Shown piece after piece: positions 52,991 to 61,477 of a stretch of DNA of 64,000 nucleotides. The stretch is from Parvibaculum sp. (GTDB lineage: Bacteria > Pseudomonadota > Alphaproteobacteria > Parvibaculales > Parvibaculaceae). Numbering within the stretch: position 1 is the stretch's first letter; every line of letters starts with the position of its first letter. The notes below the pieces were generated by a model. It searched no databases, was not told where the DNA came from, and saw nothing but the letters and a program-made list of their open reading frames with translations. The DNA lies in assembly GCA_002694985.1 (NCBI GenBank), contig NZNS01000006.1, forward strand, positions 388,605 to 452,604, in the 5' to 3' direction. A program made the translations under genes and the position numbers.

Positions 52991-55900
52991 ATGTCCAACT
53001 TCGCCTTTCTCGCGGATGAATTTGCCGAAGTTCATGCTTCCGCGCTGAGGGCGGAGACGCTGGCGAATGGCGACCCGCGGGCAAGCGCATTCTACTCACG
53101 GCGGACGCTGGAAATCGTCGTTAAATGGGCCTTCAAGCACGATTCGTCTTTGCGCTTTCCCTATCAGGACAATCTCTCGGCACTGATCCACGAACCGAGC
53201 TTCCGGGAGGCAGCAGGTGAAGCCATCTTCGCCAAGGCGCGGCTGATCGTCAAGATTGGTAATCGCGCCGTGCACGAAGAGCGTGACACGCCGCAGCGGG
53301 ATGCGCTGCAGGCTGTCCGCGACCTCTTTCACGTCTGCTACTGGCTCTCACGCACCTATGCGCGTAAGGCGCCTCCCGACGGCAGCCTGACCTTCGACGA
53401 GAAGCACCTCTCCCGCAAAGACGACATTATCCGCCAGAGCTATCTTCGCCTGCAGCAAATGCAGCAAGAGATGGAGGCGAAGGACGAGAATCTGACACGT
53501 CTTCTCCGCGACAAGAGCCAGCTCGACGAGGAACTGGCCTCTCTTCGCCGCGAGGTCGCCGAGGCGCGGCGGCAGAACGAGGCGCGCGGACGGGACGACC
53601 ACGATTACTCCGAGGCCGAGACACGCGACTATTTCATTGACGTGCTGCTGCGCGAGGCTGGCTGGACGCTGGACGGGCCGAAGGATCTCGAATTCGAGGT
53701 CGACGGCATGCCGAACAATGCCGGCAAGGGCTATGTGGACTATGTGCTCTGGGGCGATGATGGCAAGCCGCTGGGGCTCGTCGAGGCGAAGCGCACGAGG
53801 CGCGACAGCCGCGCAGGCCAGCAGCAGGCAAAGCTCTATGCCGACTGCCTGGAGCGGATGACCGGGCAGCGGCCTGTCATCTTCTGCACCAATGGCTATG
53901 AGCACTGGATATGGGATGACCGCATGTATCCGCCGCGCGCGGTGCAGGGTTTTCTCAAGAAGGACGAGCTGCAGCTTCTGATCCAGCGCCGCACCGACCG
54001 GCGGCCGCTTGTCGGCGCACCTGTCAACAAGGACATTGCCGGCCGCTACTACCAGACCCGCGCCATCACCAGCATTGCCAGGAGTTTCGAGGCCGAGAAC
54101 CAGCGCAAGGCTCTGCTCGTCATGGCGACAGGCTCCGGCAAGACGCGGACCGTGATCGCGCTGGTGGACCTGTTGATGCGCTGCAACTGGGTGAAGCGGG
54201 TGCTCTTTCTCGCCGACCGCGTGGCGCTCGTCAATCAGGCTGTGGGCGCCTTCAAGGCGCATTTGCCAGATGCTGCGCCGGTGAACCTTGTGACCGAGCG
54301 GACAGCGCAAGGCCGCGTCTTTGTTTCGACCTATCCCACCATGATGGGCCTGATCGACCAGAAACGCGACGAAGGACGGCTCTTCGGTCCGGGGCATTTC
54401 GACCTCGTCATCATCGACGAGGCGCACCGCTCCGTCTATGAGCGCTACGGCGCGATCTTCGACTATTTCGACAGTCTGCTGGTGGGGCTCACTGCCACGC
54501 CAAAGGACGAGGTCTCACGCAACACCTACGAGCTCTTCGACCTCGAACAAGGCGTGCCGACAGACGCCTACCCGCTCGACAAGGCCGTGGCCGACGAATA
54601 CCTGGTGCCGCCGATAGCCAAGTCCGTTCCGCTCAAATTTCCGCGCGAGGGCATCAAGTATGACGACCTGAGCGACGAGGAAAAAGACCAGTGGGACATG
54701 CTGGAATGGGATGAGGAAGCCCCCCCGGAGTCGGTCGACCCCGCCGCAATCAACCAATGGCTCTTCAACACCGATACGGTAGACAAGGTTCTCGCGCATG
54801 TGATGACAAACGGCCTCAAGGTCGCGGGCGGCGACCGGCTCGGAAAGACGATCCTCTTCGCGAAGAACCAGCGTCATGCGGAATTCATCGAGCAGCGCTT
54901 CAACGTCAATTACCCGCATCTCGCGGGGCACTTCGCGCGCATCATCACCCACAAGACCGAGTACGCGCAGAGCTTGATCGACGATTTTTCGACGAAGGAC
55001 AAGGCCCCGCATATCGCCATCACCGTCGACATGCTGGATACCGGCATCGACGTTCCGGAGGTGGTTAACCTCGTCCTGTTCAAGCTGGTGCGCTCAAAAA
55101 CCAAATTCTGGCAGATGCTCGGGCGAGGTACGCGGCTTTGTGAAGACCTCTTCGGTCCCGGTTTGGACAAGGAGTGCTTTTACGTCTTCGACTTCTGTCA
55201 GAATCTCGAGTTCTTCAGCGAGGATATTCCGAGCACCGAGGTCTCAGCAGGCCGCTCGCTCAATGAAAGGCTCTTTGCTCTTCGCTTCGACCTCGTTCGC
55301 GCGGTCGACGATCAAGCAGATATAGACGTCGCGACCGGCTTCAACGAAGAGAGCGAAGACTATGCGGGCGAAGACGAGCCTCCAGCCTTGCGGGTGGTGC
55401 GGGACGAAGCCTTGCAGGTCCTTCGGGACTATGTGATGGCTATGAACCTCGACAATTTCGTCGTTCGCCAGAACCGCCGCGTCGTCGAGAAATATCAGAG
55501 GCCGGAAAGCTGGCAGACGCTCAGCGATGTCAAGCGGGACGAGCTGCTGGAAAACGTGGCGCCGCTCCCCTCCGGCGTGAAAGGGGACAGCGAAGACGCA
55601 AAGCGCTTCGACGTTCTGATGTTCAGCCTTGAGCTGGCTCTTCTCAAGGGTGGCAGAGCCTTCATCAATCTCCAAAAAAAGCTGGTGGAGATCGCCGCGG
55701 CGCTGGAAGAGCAGGCAGCAATTCCTGTGGTTGCAGCGCAGATGGAGCTTATTCAGGAGATCCAGTCAGATGACTGGTGGGAGGGCATCACCGTTCCCCT
55801 CCTCGATCTTGCCAGGAAAAGGCTTCGCCTGCTCGTTCAGCATGTCGAGAAGAGCCAGCGCGCCATCGTCTACACCAACTTCGAAGACCAGCTTGGCGAC

Positions 55901-56407
55901 GGAGTGGACATTGCGTTGCCGCAGGTTGGCGAGGTCGACTACGCGCGCTTCAGGAGAAAGGCTCGCCACTTCCTGCTCGAACATATGGACAATATCGCGC
56001 TCCAGAAGCTGCGCCACGGCAAGCCGCTGACCCCGACCGACATCGAGCAGCTGCAAGCCATGCTTGTCTCGGAAGGTGTCGGGACCGATGCGGAGCTTGA
56101 AAAGGCCATCGAGCTGAACGAAGGACTGGGCCGCTTCATCCGTTCCCTGGTAGGCCTGGACAGATCTGCTGTGTCGGAAGCCTTCAGCGCGTTCGTCGCC
56201 GAGACCACCGCCACCGCCGCTCAGATCGAGTTCATCGACATGATTGTCGAGCACCTGACGGAAAAAGGAACGATGGATCCAGGTCTTCTCTATGAAAGTC
56301 CCTTCACCGACGTAGCTCCCACCGGACCGGAGAAGGTGTTCGACCTGCAGCGAACAAACCAGCTCATCAAGGCGATTGAACAGTTCAATGAGAGTGCGGC
56401 TGGTTAA
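52991..56407 (+). CDS. hsdR: Type I restriction endonuclease subunit
   Basis: A 1138-residue restriction motor. N-terminal DUF4145-like segment with a coiled coil (LRLQQMQQEMEAKDENLTRL), nuclease motif FEVDGMPNNAGKGYVDYVLW then LGLVEAKRT (about residue 261; D...ExK), Walker A MATGSGKTRT (about 378), DEAH box IIDEAHRS (about 474) and the helicase motif VI QMLGRGTRLCEDLFG. AGGAGCG lies before the ATG at 52991. The 3' end, coding LIKAIEQFNESAAG, recurs at 62697-62743 past the CRISPR array. Confidence 0.95.
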   Translation: MSNFAFLADEFAEVHASALRAETLANGDPRASAFYSRRTLEIVVKWAFKHDSSLRFPYQDNLSALIHEPSFREAAGEAIFAKARLIVKIGNRAVHEERDTPQRDALQAVRDLFHVCYWLSRTYARKAPPDGSLTFDEKHLSRKDDIIRQSYLRLQQMQQEMEAKDENLTRLLRDKSQLDEELASLRREVAEARRQNEARGRDDHDYSEAETRDYFIDVLLREAGWTLDGPKDLEFEVDGMPNNAGKGYVDYVLWGDDGKPLGLVEAKRTRRDSRAGQQQAKLYADCLERMTGQRPVIFCTNGYEHWIWDDRMYPPRAVQGFLKKDELQLLIQRRTDRRPLVGAPVNKDIAGRYYQTRAITSIARSFEAENQRKALLVMATGSGKTRTVIALVDLLMRCNWVKRVLFLADRVALVNQAVGAFKAHLPDAAPVNLVTERTAQGRVFVSTYPTMMGLIDQKRDEGRLFGPGHFDLVIIDEAHRSVYERYGAIFDYFDSLLVGLTATPKDEVSRNTYELFDLEQGVPTDAYPLDKAVADEYLVPPIAKSVPLKFPREGIKYDDLSDEEKDQWDMLEWDEEAPPESVDPAAINQWLFNTDTVDKVLAHVMTNGLKVAGGDRLGKTILFAKNQRHAEFIEQRFNVNYPHLAGHFARIITHKTEYAQSLIDDFSTKDKAPHIAITVDMLDTGIDVPEVVNLVLFKLVRSKTKFWQMLGRGTRLCEDLFGPGLDKECFYVFDFCQNLEFFSEDIPSTEVSAGRSLNERLFALRFDLVRAVDDQADIDVATGFNEESEDYAGEDEPPALRVVRDEALQVLRDYVMAMNLDNFVVRQNRRVVEKYQRPESWQTLSDVKRDELLENVAPLPSGVKGDSEDAKRFDVLMFSLELALLKGGRAFINLQKKLVEIAAALEEQAAIPVVAAQMELIQEIQSDDWWEGITVPLLDLARKRLRLLVQHVEKSQRAIVYTNFEDQLGDGVDIALPQVGEVDYARFRRKARHFLLEHMDNIALQKLRHGKPLTPTDIEQLQAMLVSEGVGTDAELEKAIELNEGLGRFIRSLVGLDRSAVSEAFSAFVAETTATAAQIEFIDMIVEHLTEKGTMDPGLLYESPFTDVAPTGPEKVFDLQRTNQLIKAIEQFNESAAG

Positions 56408-56556
56408 TTGGCTTTGGTAGACGGTATCGTTCGTGAACACAGAAAACCTTAGCAATGTTTAGCGATCAAAACTCGAAGCCTTGCTTCCCCCATTGAGTTG
56501 CGCAGTACTGCGGGGCTTCCTCAAGTTCGGTCAAGCTCTTGAAATCCGCAAAAGTG

Positions 56557-56630
56557 GAAGTCCTAGAAGAAACCACCTCTATAGACCCGGATGGCTCGAA
56601 TTTTCCGGCTCCTACTAGGCTACCCTTATA
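56557..56630 (+). repeat. Diverged intra-element repeat, copy B
   Basis: GAAGTCCTAGAAGAAACCAC then CCGGATGGCTCGAATTTTC aligns with the sequence at 44475-44548. Confidence 0.55.
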
Positions 56631-56706
56631 CTCTAGGGCTGCGCCTCGCTGAGGCGATCTCGCCATCCGAACTCTTGGCAAGCCAAAGACCAGCGTCCGC
56701 CAAAGC

Positions 56707-56733
56707 AAAAGGGAGAGCCGCGGCTCACCCTTT
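56707..56733 (-). terminator. Rho-independent terminator of tracrRNA
   Basis: On the minus strand GGGTGAGCC / GGCTCTCCC form a near-perfect stem with a GC loop, followed by TTTT. Confidence 0.8.
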
Positions 56734-56829
56734 GATTTTGTGCCCTAAAGGCTTGTTAACGGCTGCTAGACCCGGAGGTCCTCGCTGACGGTCCACGATT
56801 TCCTATCGGCTAAATATTCAATCGGCTGA
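56707..56829 (-). ncRNA. tracrRNA (type II-C)
   Basis: An anti-repeat at 56790-56815 reads ATTTAGCCGATAGGAAATCG then TGGACC on the minus strand, complementary to the CRISPR repeat over 24 of 26 bases. After it come a GACC-TCCG-GGTC hairpin, a smaller GCCTTTAGGGC hairpin and a terminator. Start (about 56829) is inferred from a promoter. Predicted length about 123 nucleotides. It is divergent from cas9, so it must pair with crRNA made from the same strand (minus). The anti-repeat to terminator order is that of known II-C tracrRNAs. Confidence 0.85.
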
Positions 56830-56835
56830 CTATTA

Positions 56836-56864
56836 AGTCTAGCAAACATTGATTCCCATAACAA
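56836..56864 (-). promoter_or_regulatory. Predicted tracrRNA promoter
   Basis: Minus strand TTGTTA at 56864-56859 and TAGACT at 56841-56836, 17 bases apart, each matching consensus at four of six bases. The predicted start is near 56829, 14 bases before the anti-repeat. Confidence 0.5.
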
Positions 56865-56900
56865 CATGGTTTTGACTGGTGATCATGGGGGGATGAACGC

Positions 56901-59900
56901 ATGCGCTACAGGCTAGGACTCGATCTAGGCACCAATTCCATCGGCTGGTGGATGGTGAAGCTGGACAAGGCAGGACGCGCATGCGGGTCTCTCGGCGGCG
57001 GTGTCCGCATATTCAGCGACGGTCGCAATCCGAAAGACGGCACATCTCTTGCCGTGCAGCGGCGCGTACCGCGCAGCATGCGGCGCCGGCGGGACCGCTA
57101 TCTCGGTCGCCGTTCCGACCTTATGAACCACCTGATCGCCTTCGGACTGATGCCTAGCGATGAGAGCGAGCGAAAGGCGCTGGAAGCGCTAGACCCCTAC
57201 GAGCTTCGTGCCGCGGCTCTCGACCACCCCCTCCTGCCTCACGAGCTGGGGAGAGCGCTTTTCCACCTCAATCAACGGCGCGGCTTCAAATCGAACCGCA
57301 AGACGGACAGCGACGACAAAGAAACCGGCGTCGTTAAGGAACGGATCAGCGAACTGCGAACACGTATCGAAAAGTCCGGAGCTCGGACACTCGGTGAATT
57401 TCTGCACAAAAGACGGCTAAAGGGACGCATCGTTCGCGCACGGCCTGAAGCCGGCTTCTACCCCGAACGCGCCATGTACGAGGACGAGTTCGACCTAATC
57501 CGCCAGCAACAGAACTCGCACCACTCCCTCACTGCTGAACAATGGGACGCGCTGAAAGACATCATTTTCTTCCAGCGTCCCCTGAAGCCGGTAGACCCCG
57601 GCTGGTGCCTCTTTGAAACGGGAGAAAAGCGAGCACATCGCGCTCTGCCTCTCACCCAGGAATTCCGCATGGTACAGGAAGCAAACAACCTGCGCGTGAC
57701 CTCCCCTGGCGAACCTACGCGACGGCTGACGCTTGAAGAGCGTGACAAGGTCCTTGGCCATCTGCGGAAAAAGAAAGAATTGAAGCTCGATGCCATGCTC
57801 AAACTCCTGAAGCTGTCGTCCGGCTCGACTGTCAATCTGTTCGACGATCACAGAAGCACCATCAAGGGTGAAGAGACGGCGGCGAGGCTAGGGCACAAGG
57901 AGATCTTTGGAGACGCATGGTTCAACCTGTCCACTGAGGAGCGCACGGGCATTGTGCGCACCCTCCTCGACACAGAAAAACCGGAAGAGATTGAGCGAAT
58001 TGCTCAGCAGCAATGGGGACTCTCGGAGGCTGCCGCAAAGAAACTCGCAGGTAAATCGCTGCCGGATGGCCATTCCCGCCTCAGCGAAAAGGCCATAGCA
58101 AAGCTGCTACCAATCATGGAAGACCAAGGGCTCAACTATGCCGAGGCTGTGGAGCAGGTACCTGAATATGGCCACCATTCAGACTTTCGGCCGGACGAGG
58201 CGCGCGACACCCTCCCCTACTATGGCGAAGTACTGGCGCGGCATTGCGTAGGCGCCGACCCGTCAGCACCCAAGAAGAACGAAGTGGCGCATTGGGGCCG
58301 TCTCGCCAACCCGACGGTGCATATCGGCCTCAACCAGATACGCCGCGTAGTCAACCGGCTGATTGAGATTCACGGCAAGCCGGAAGAGATCGTGATCGAG
58401 CTGGCGCGCGAATTGAAAATGAGCAAGGAAGACAAGGATAAGGCGCGCAGAACGAACAGCGAGCACGAGACATCGAACCGCCGGCGGGAAGAGCAGATTC
58501 GAGCGGCCGGCGTAGCACCCTCTCCCCATTTGCTGCGCAAGCTGCGGCTTTGGGAGGAGCAGAAGGTGGGATCGGCCAACCTATGTCCATTTACCGGCCA
58601 GCCAATCTCCTTTGAGATGGCAATCTCGGCGGCCACGGAGATTGAGCACATTCTACCCTTCTCGAAGACCCTGGACGACTCGATGGCGAACAAGGTGGTC
58701 TGCTTGATCGAAGCAAATCGCGCCAAGCGTGACCGCTCCCCTTTTGACGCCTTTCATACAAACCCGACCATCGCCGGCCGGAAGTATGTGTATGACGATA
58801 TCCTGTTCCGCGCCGACAACCTGCCTGCGAATAAACGCTGGCGCTTCCACCCGGACGCGATGGACCGGTTCGTAAATGACGAGCGGGACTTCCTCGATCG
58901 CCAGCTCAACGAAACAAAATACCTCTCCCGGATTGCACGGAGCTATCTCTCCAATCTCTACAACGAGAAGGCAGAGGGGCGAATGCGGGTGCGCGCCATT
59001 CCAGGCAGACTCACCGCAATGCTGCGAGGAAAATGGGGGCTGTCCGCACTCCTACCTGGACACAACATGGCCGGCGGCGAGGACGCACCCAAAAAGAACC
59101 GGAACGACCACAGACACCACGCGCTGGATGCATTCGTTATCGCGAATACGACGCAGGGTTTGCTCAAGCGAGTTGCCGACCTCAACGCCGACGCGGATAG
59201 GAAACGCCTTGTGGACGAAGTGCCTGACCCCTGGGACAACTTCGATCGAGAAGAACTACGGTCGCAGCTCGCGCGCCTCACCGTCGCGCACAAGGCCGAT
59301 CACGGCACTCCGGGGCGCAAAGGCAAGACAACCGGCGCACTGCATAATGACACCGCCTATGGCATCGTTGGACCGGGCAAGAACGGCAACACCATCGTCG
59401 TCTCCCGCACCCCGCTCGCACGCTTCGCGACACCCAAGGACATGGATAAGGGGTTGACGGGCATCCGTGACAAGGCGCTGCGCGATGCTCTGATCGTCGC
59501 TTGGGATGCGTTCAAAGAAGCACCACTGGAGACATCAAGTCCTGACGACGAGGATAGTCGACGGAAGCCGAAGAACCCGGCAATGGCCTTTGCCGAGATG
59601 GTCGCGACACAGGGCATCGAACTTAACAGACGCAAGGTGAAGGTACGTCGGGTACGCATGTGCGAGGAGCTTGGCGTTGTTGCCATCAAGGATCGGAAGA
59701 CCGGAAAGCCGTACAAGGCCTACAAGCCGGACGGCAACGCATTCAATGAAATCTATGAACTGCCGAACGGAAACTGGGTCTCCGTAGTCATCCGAAGGTT
59801 TGATGCCAACCAGACTGATTTCAACTCGGCGAACTTCCGGCCACACCCGGCGGCACGCAAGGTGATGCGACTTCACATTGATGACCTTGTCGCAATCGAC

Positions 59901-60146
59901 GAGGGAGAACAAAGACGCGTGTTGCGCGTAGTGAAGATGAGCGGTCAGACAATCACGCTGGCGGATCACTTTGAAGGCGGCGCACTCAAGTCTCGCGACT
60001 CTGACAAGGAAGATCCCTTCAGGTACCTGGGAAAGTCAGCAAATGTCCTGAAATCGATGGGTCTGAGAAGAGTAGGCGTGGACGAGATCGGCCGCTTGAC
60101 CGATCCCGGACCGCGGCGGGTCGAAGACGGAGGAAAAGCTGCGTGA
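56901..60146 (+). CDS. cas9: CRISPR-associated endonuclease Cas9 (type II-C)
   Basis: A 1081-residue Cas9, in the compact II-C size range. RuvC-I RLGLDLGTNSIGWWMV with Asp8; arginine-rich bridge helix RRVPRSMRRRRDRYLGRRSD; RuvC-II IVIELAREL with Glu500; HNH EIEHILPFSKTLDDSMANKV with His583 and Asn606; RuvC-III NDHRHHALDAFVIA with His740 and Asp743. The residue before the catalytic His is Glu582 where Asp is usual. Start ATG after GGGGGGA. It cuts DNA guided by crRNA and tracrRNA. PAM cannot be read. Cas1 starts within its stop (GTGA overlap). Confidence 0.96.
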   Translation: MRYRLGLDLGTNSIGWWMVKLDKAGRACGSLGGGVRIFSDGRNPKDGTSLAVQRRVPRSMRRRRDRYLGRRSDLMNHLIAFGLMPSDESERKALEALDPYELRAAALDHPLLPHELGRALFHLNQRRGFKSNRKTDSDDKETGVVKERISELRTRIEKSGARTLGEFLHKRRLKGRIVRARPEAGFYPERAMYEDEFDLIRQQQNSHHSLTAEQWDALKDIIFFQRPLKPVDPGWCLFETGEKRAHRALPLTQEFRMVQEANNLRVTSPGEPTRRLTLEERDKVLGHLRKKKELKLDAMLKLLKLSSGSTVNLFDDHRSTIKGEETAARLGHKEIFGDAWFNLSTEERTGIVRTLLDTEKPEEIERIAQQQWGLSEAAAKKLAGKSLPDGHSRLSEKAIAKLLPIMEDQGLNYAEAVEQVPEYGHHSDFRPDEARDTLPYYGEVLARHCVGADPSAPKKNEVAHWGRLANPTVHIGLNQIRRVVNRLIEIHGKPEEIVIELARELKMSKEDKDKARRTNSEHETSNRRREEQIRAAGVAPSPHLLRKLRLWEEQKVGSANLCPFTGQPISFEMAISAATEIEHILPFSKTLDDSMANKVVCLIEANRAKRDRSPFDAFHTNPTIAGRKYVYDDILFRADNLPANKRWRFHPDAMDRFVNDERDFLDRQLNETKYLSRIARSYLSNLYNEKAEGRMRVRAIPGRLTAMLRGKWGLSALLPGHNMAGGEDAPKKNRNDHRHHALDAFVIANTTQGLLKRVADLNADADRKRLVDEVPDPWDNFDREELRSQLARLTVAHKADHGTPGRKGKTTGALHNDTAYGIVGPGKNGNTIVVSRTPLARFATPKDMDKGLTGIRDKALRDALIVAWDAFKEAPLETSSPDDEDSRRKPKNPAMAFAEMVATQGIELNRRKVKVRRVRMCEELGVVAIKDRKTGKPYKAYKPDGNAFNEIYELPNGNWVSVVIRRFDANQTDFNSANFRPHPAARKVMRLHIDDLVAIDEGEQRRVLRVVKMSGQTITLADHFEGGALKSRDSDKEDPFRYLGKSANVLKSMGLRRVGVDEIGRLTDPGPRRVEDGGKAA

Positions 60147-61072
60147 TCGGCCGAGTGGTTGAGATCGCTGCGGATGACCGGCACCTTGCCGTTTCCCGTG
60201 GCTTTCTGACCGTCTCGACAAAGGGCGAGGAAGTGGGGCGCGTACCTCTGGATGATATAGGTGTGCTTCTCGCGCATGCTCACGGCCTCACCTACTCCAA
60301 CAATCTGATGGTCGAACTTGCACAACGGGGGGCAGCGGTCGTGCTGTGCGGTCCAAACCACATGCCTGTTGCCTGGCTGTGGCCAATGGACGGCCACCAT
60401 GTGCAAAGTCTCAGGATGCGCCAACAACTGGGAGCCGGTGCGCCACTGCGCAAACGATTGTGGCAAGTGCTCGTGCGCGCAAAGATCGAGCAGCAGCGCT
60501 CCGTGCTTGAAAGGTTTGGCAAACCAGGCGGCGCGTTCGATCTCCTCGCGCGAAAAGTAAAGTCGGGCGACCCGGAGAACATTGAGGCGCAGGCCGCTCG
60601 GCGCTACTGGCCTCTTCTTATGGGTGAGAGCTTTCGCCGTGACCGGAGCGCAAGCGGCGCCAATGCAATGCTCAATTATGGATACACGGTGCTGCGTGCA
60701 GGCGTTGCGCGCGCCGTGACTTCTGCGGGATTGCATCCTTCCGTCGGCCTGCATCACAACAATCGCAACAATCCGATGTGCCTGGTCGACGACCTGATGG
60801 AACCCTTTCGTCCGATTGTCGACTATATCGTGACCCAGCTGAGTGCCGCTGGCGAGGATGAAGTAAACCCGAAAACCAAATCCATCCTTGCACAGGTGCT
60901 TGCCTTCGACATGGCGACCGACCAAGGGACGACTCCAGTTTCGACCTGTATCGAACGACTCACCTTCTCTCTCGCACAGTCATTCGAAACAGGAAAACCT
61001 TCCCTTACCCTTCCCCACACGCTGTTACCGCTCGAAATGCCAGGCTTCGAACCTCGTTCCGACAGCGGCTAA
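60143..61072 (+). CDS. cas1: CRISPR adaptation integrase Cas1 (type II)
   Basis: A 309-residue Cas1 of the type II clade. Landmarks: GRVPLDDIGVLLAHAHGLTY, NIEAQAARRYWPLL (metal-ligand Glu), GLHPSVGLHHNNRNN (His) and CLVDDLMEPFRPIVDYIV (Asp). GTG start overlaps the cas9 stop, with GGAGGAAAAG upstream. With Cas2 it integrates spacers. Confidence 0.95.
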   Translation: MIGRVVEIAADDRHLAVSRGFLTVSTKGEEVGRVPLDDIGVLLAHAHGLTYSNNLMVELAQRGAAVVLCGPNHMPVAWLWPMDGHHVQSLRMRQQLGAGAPLRKRLWQVLVRAKIEQQRSVLERFGKPGGAFDLLARKVKSGDPENIEAQAARRYWPLLMGESFRRDRSASGANAMLNYGYTVLRAGVARAVTSAGLHPSVGLHHNNRNNPMCLVDDLMEPFRPIVDYIVTQLSAAGEDEVNPKTKSILAQVLAFDMATDQGTTPVSTCIERLTFSLAQSFETGKPSLTLPHTLLPLEMPGFEPRSDSG

Positions 61073-61076
61073 ATCC

Positions 61077-61403
61077 ATGCTGACCGGGTACAGGCTTATG
61101 TGGATGATGGTGATATTCGATCTGCCGGTAGGCACAAAAAAGGAACGGCGCGCCGCAACGCGTTTCCGTAACGACCTGCTGGATCAAGGATTCGAGATGT
61201 GTCAGTTCTCGGTCTATATGCGCTTTTGCGGAGGCAAGGAGCAGGTCGAGACCTATTCGAAGCGGATCGAGAGAGCTCTTCCAAAGACCGGACTCGTCCA
61301 GATTCTCTGTTTTACCGACCGTCAATATGAGACCATCGTCTCCTTCGATGGACGCACACGAGAAAGGGCTAAGGAGAATCCGAAGCAATATGTGCTGTTT
61401 TGA
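61077..61403 (+). CDS. cas2: CRISPR adaptation protein Cas2
   Basis: A 108-residue Cas2. MLTGYRLMWMMVIFDLPVGT is the beta1 strand with conserved Asp (FDLPV), followed by RRAATRFRNDLLDQGFEMCQFSVYMRFC and ILCFTDRQYETIVSFDGRTRE. Four bases after the cas1 stop, so the three cas genes form one operon. No csn2 or cas4 follows; the order cas9-cas1-cas2-array defines type II-C. Confidence 0.95.
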   Translation: MLTGYRLMWMMVIFDLPVGTKKERRAATRFRNDLLDQGFEMCQFSVYMRFCGGKEQVETYSKRIERALPKTGLVQILCFTDRQYETIVSFDGRTRERAKENPKQYVLF

Positions 61404-61477
61404 GGGACATTCACGGCCGATTCCGGCCGGATACTGCACCAAATCTCTTTATAAATCAGAGACTTGGCGCAACACCG
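61404..61477. promoter_or_regulatory. Cas2-to-array spacer, candidate leader
   Basis: Seventy-four bases separate cas2 from the first repeat. They contain TCTCT-N9-AGAGA, a short inverted repeat, but no clear leader motif. If repeats decay at the far end, this side is the leader end, yet the tracrRNA direction implies crRNA transcription toward it. Confidence 0.4.

Larger units (their letters stand above)
56408..56900. other. Intergenic region hsdR-cas9
   Basis: This 493-base gap contains the tracrRNA gene, its promoter and terminator, and repeat copy B. No protein gene is supported. The cas9 ribosome site GGGGGGA lies at its right edge. Confidence 0.7.

Noticed and set aside
56790..56815. 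The anti-repeat read as a stray degenerate CRISPR repeat
   Set aside because: It sits apart from the array with hairpins and a terminator after it on the minus strand, the layout of a tracrRNA gene.
61077..61403. A csn2 or cas4 gene near the cas operon
   Set aside because: None found between cas2 and the array or beyond, so types II-A and II-B are excluded.
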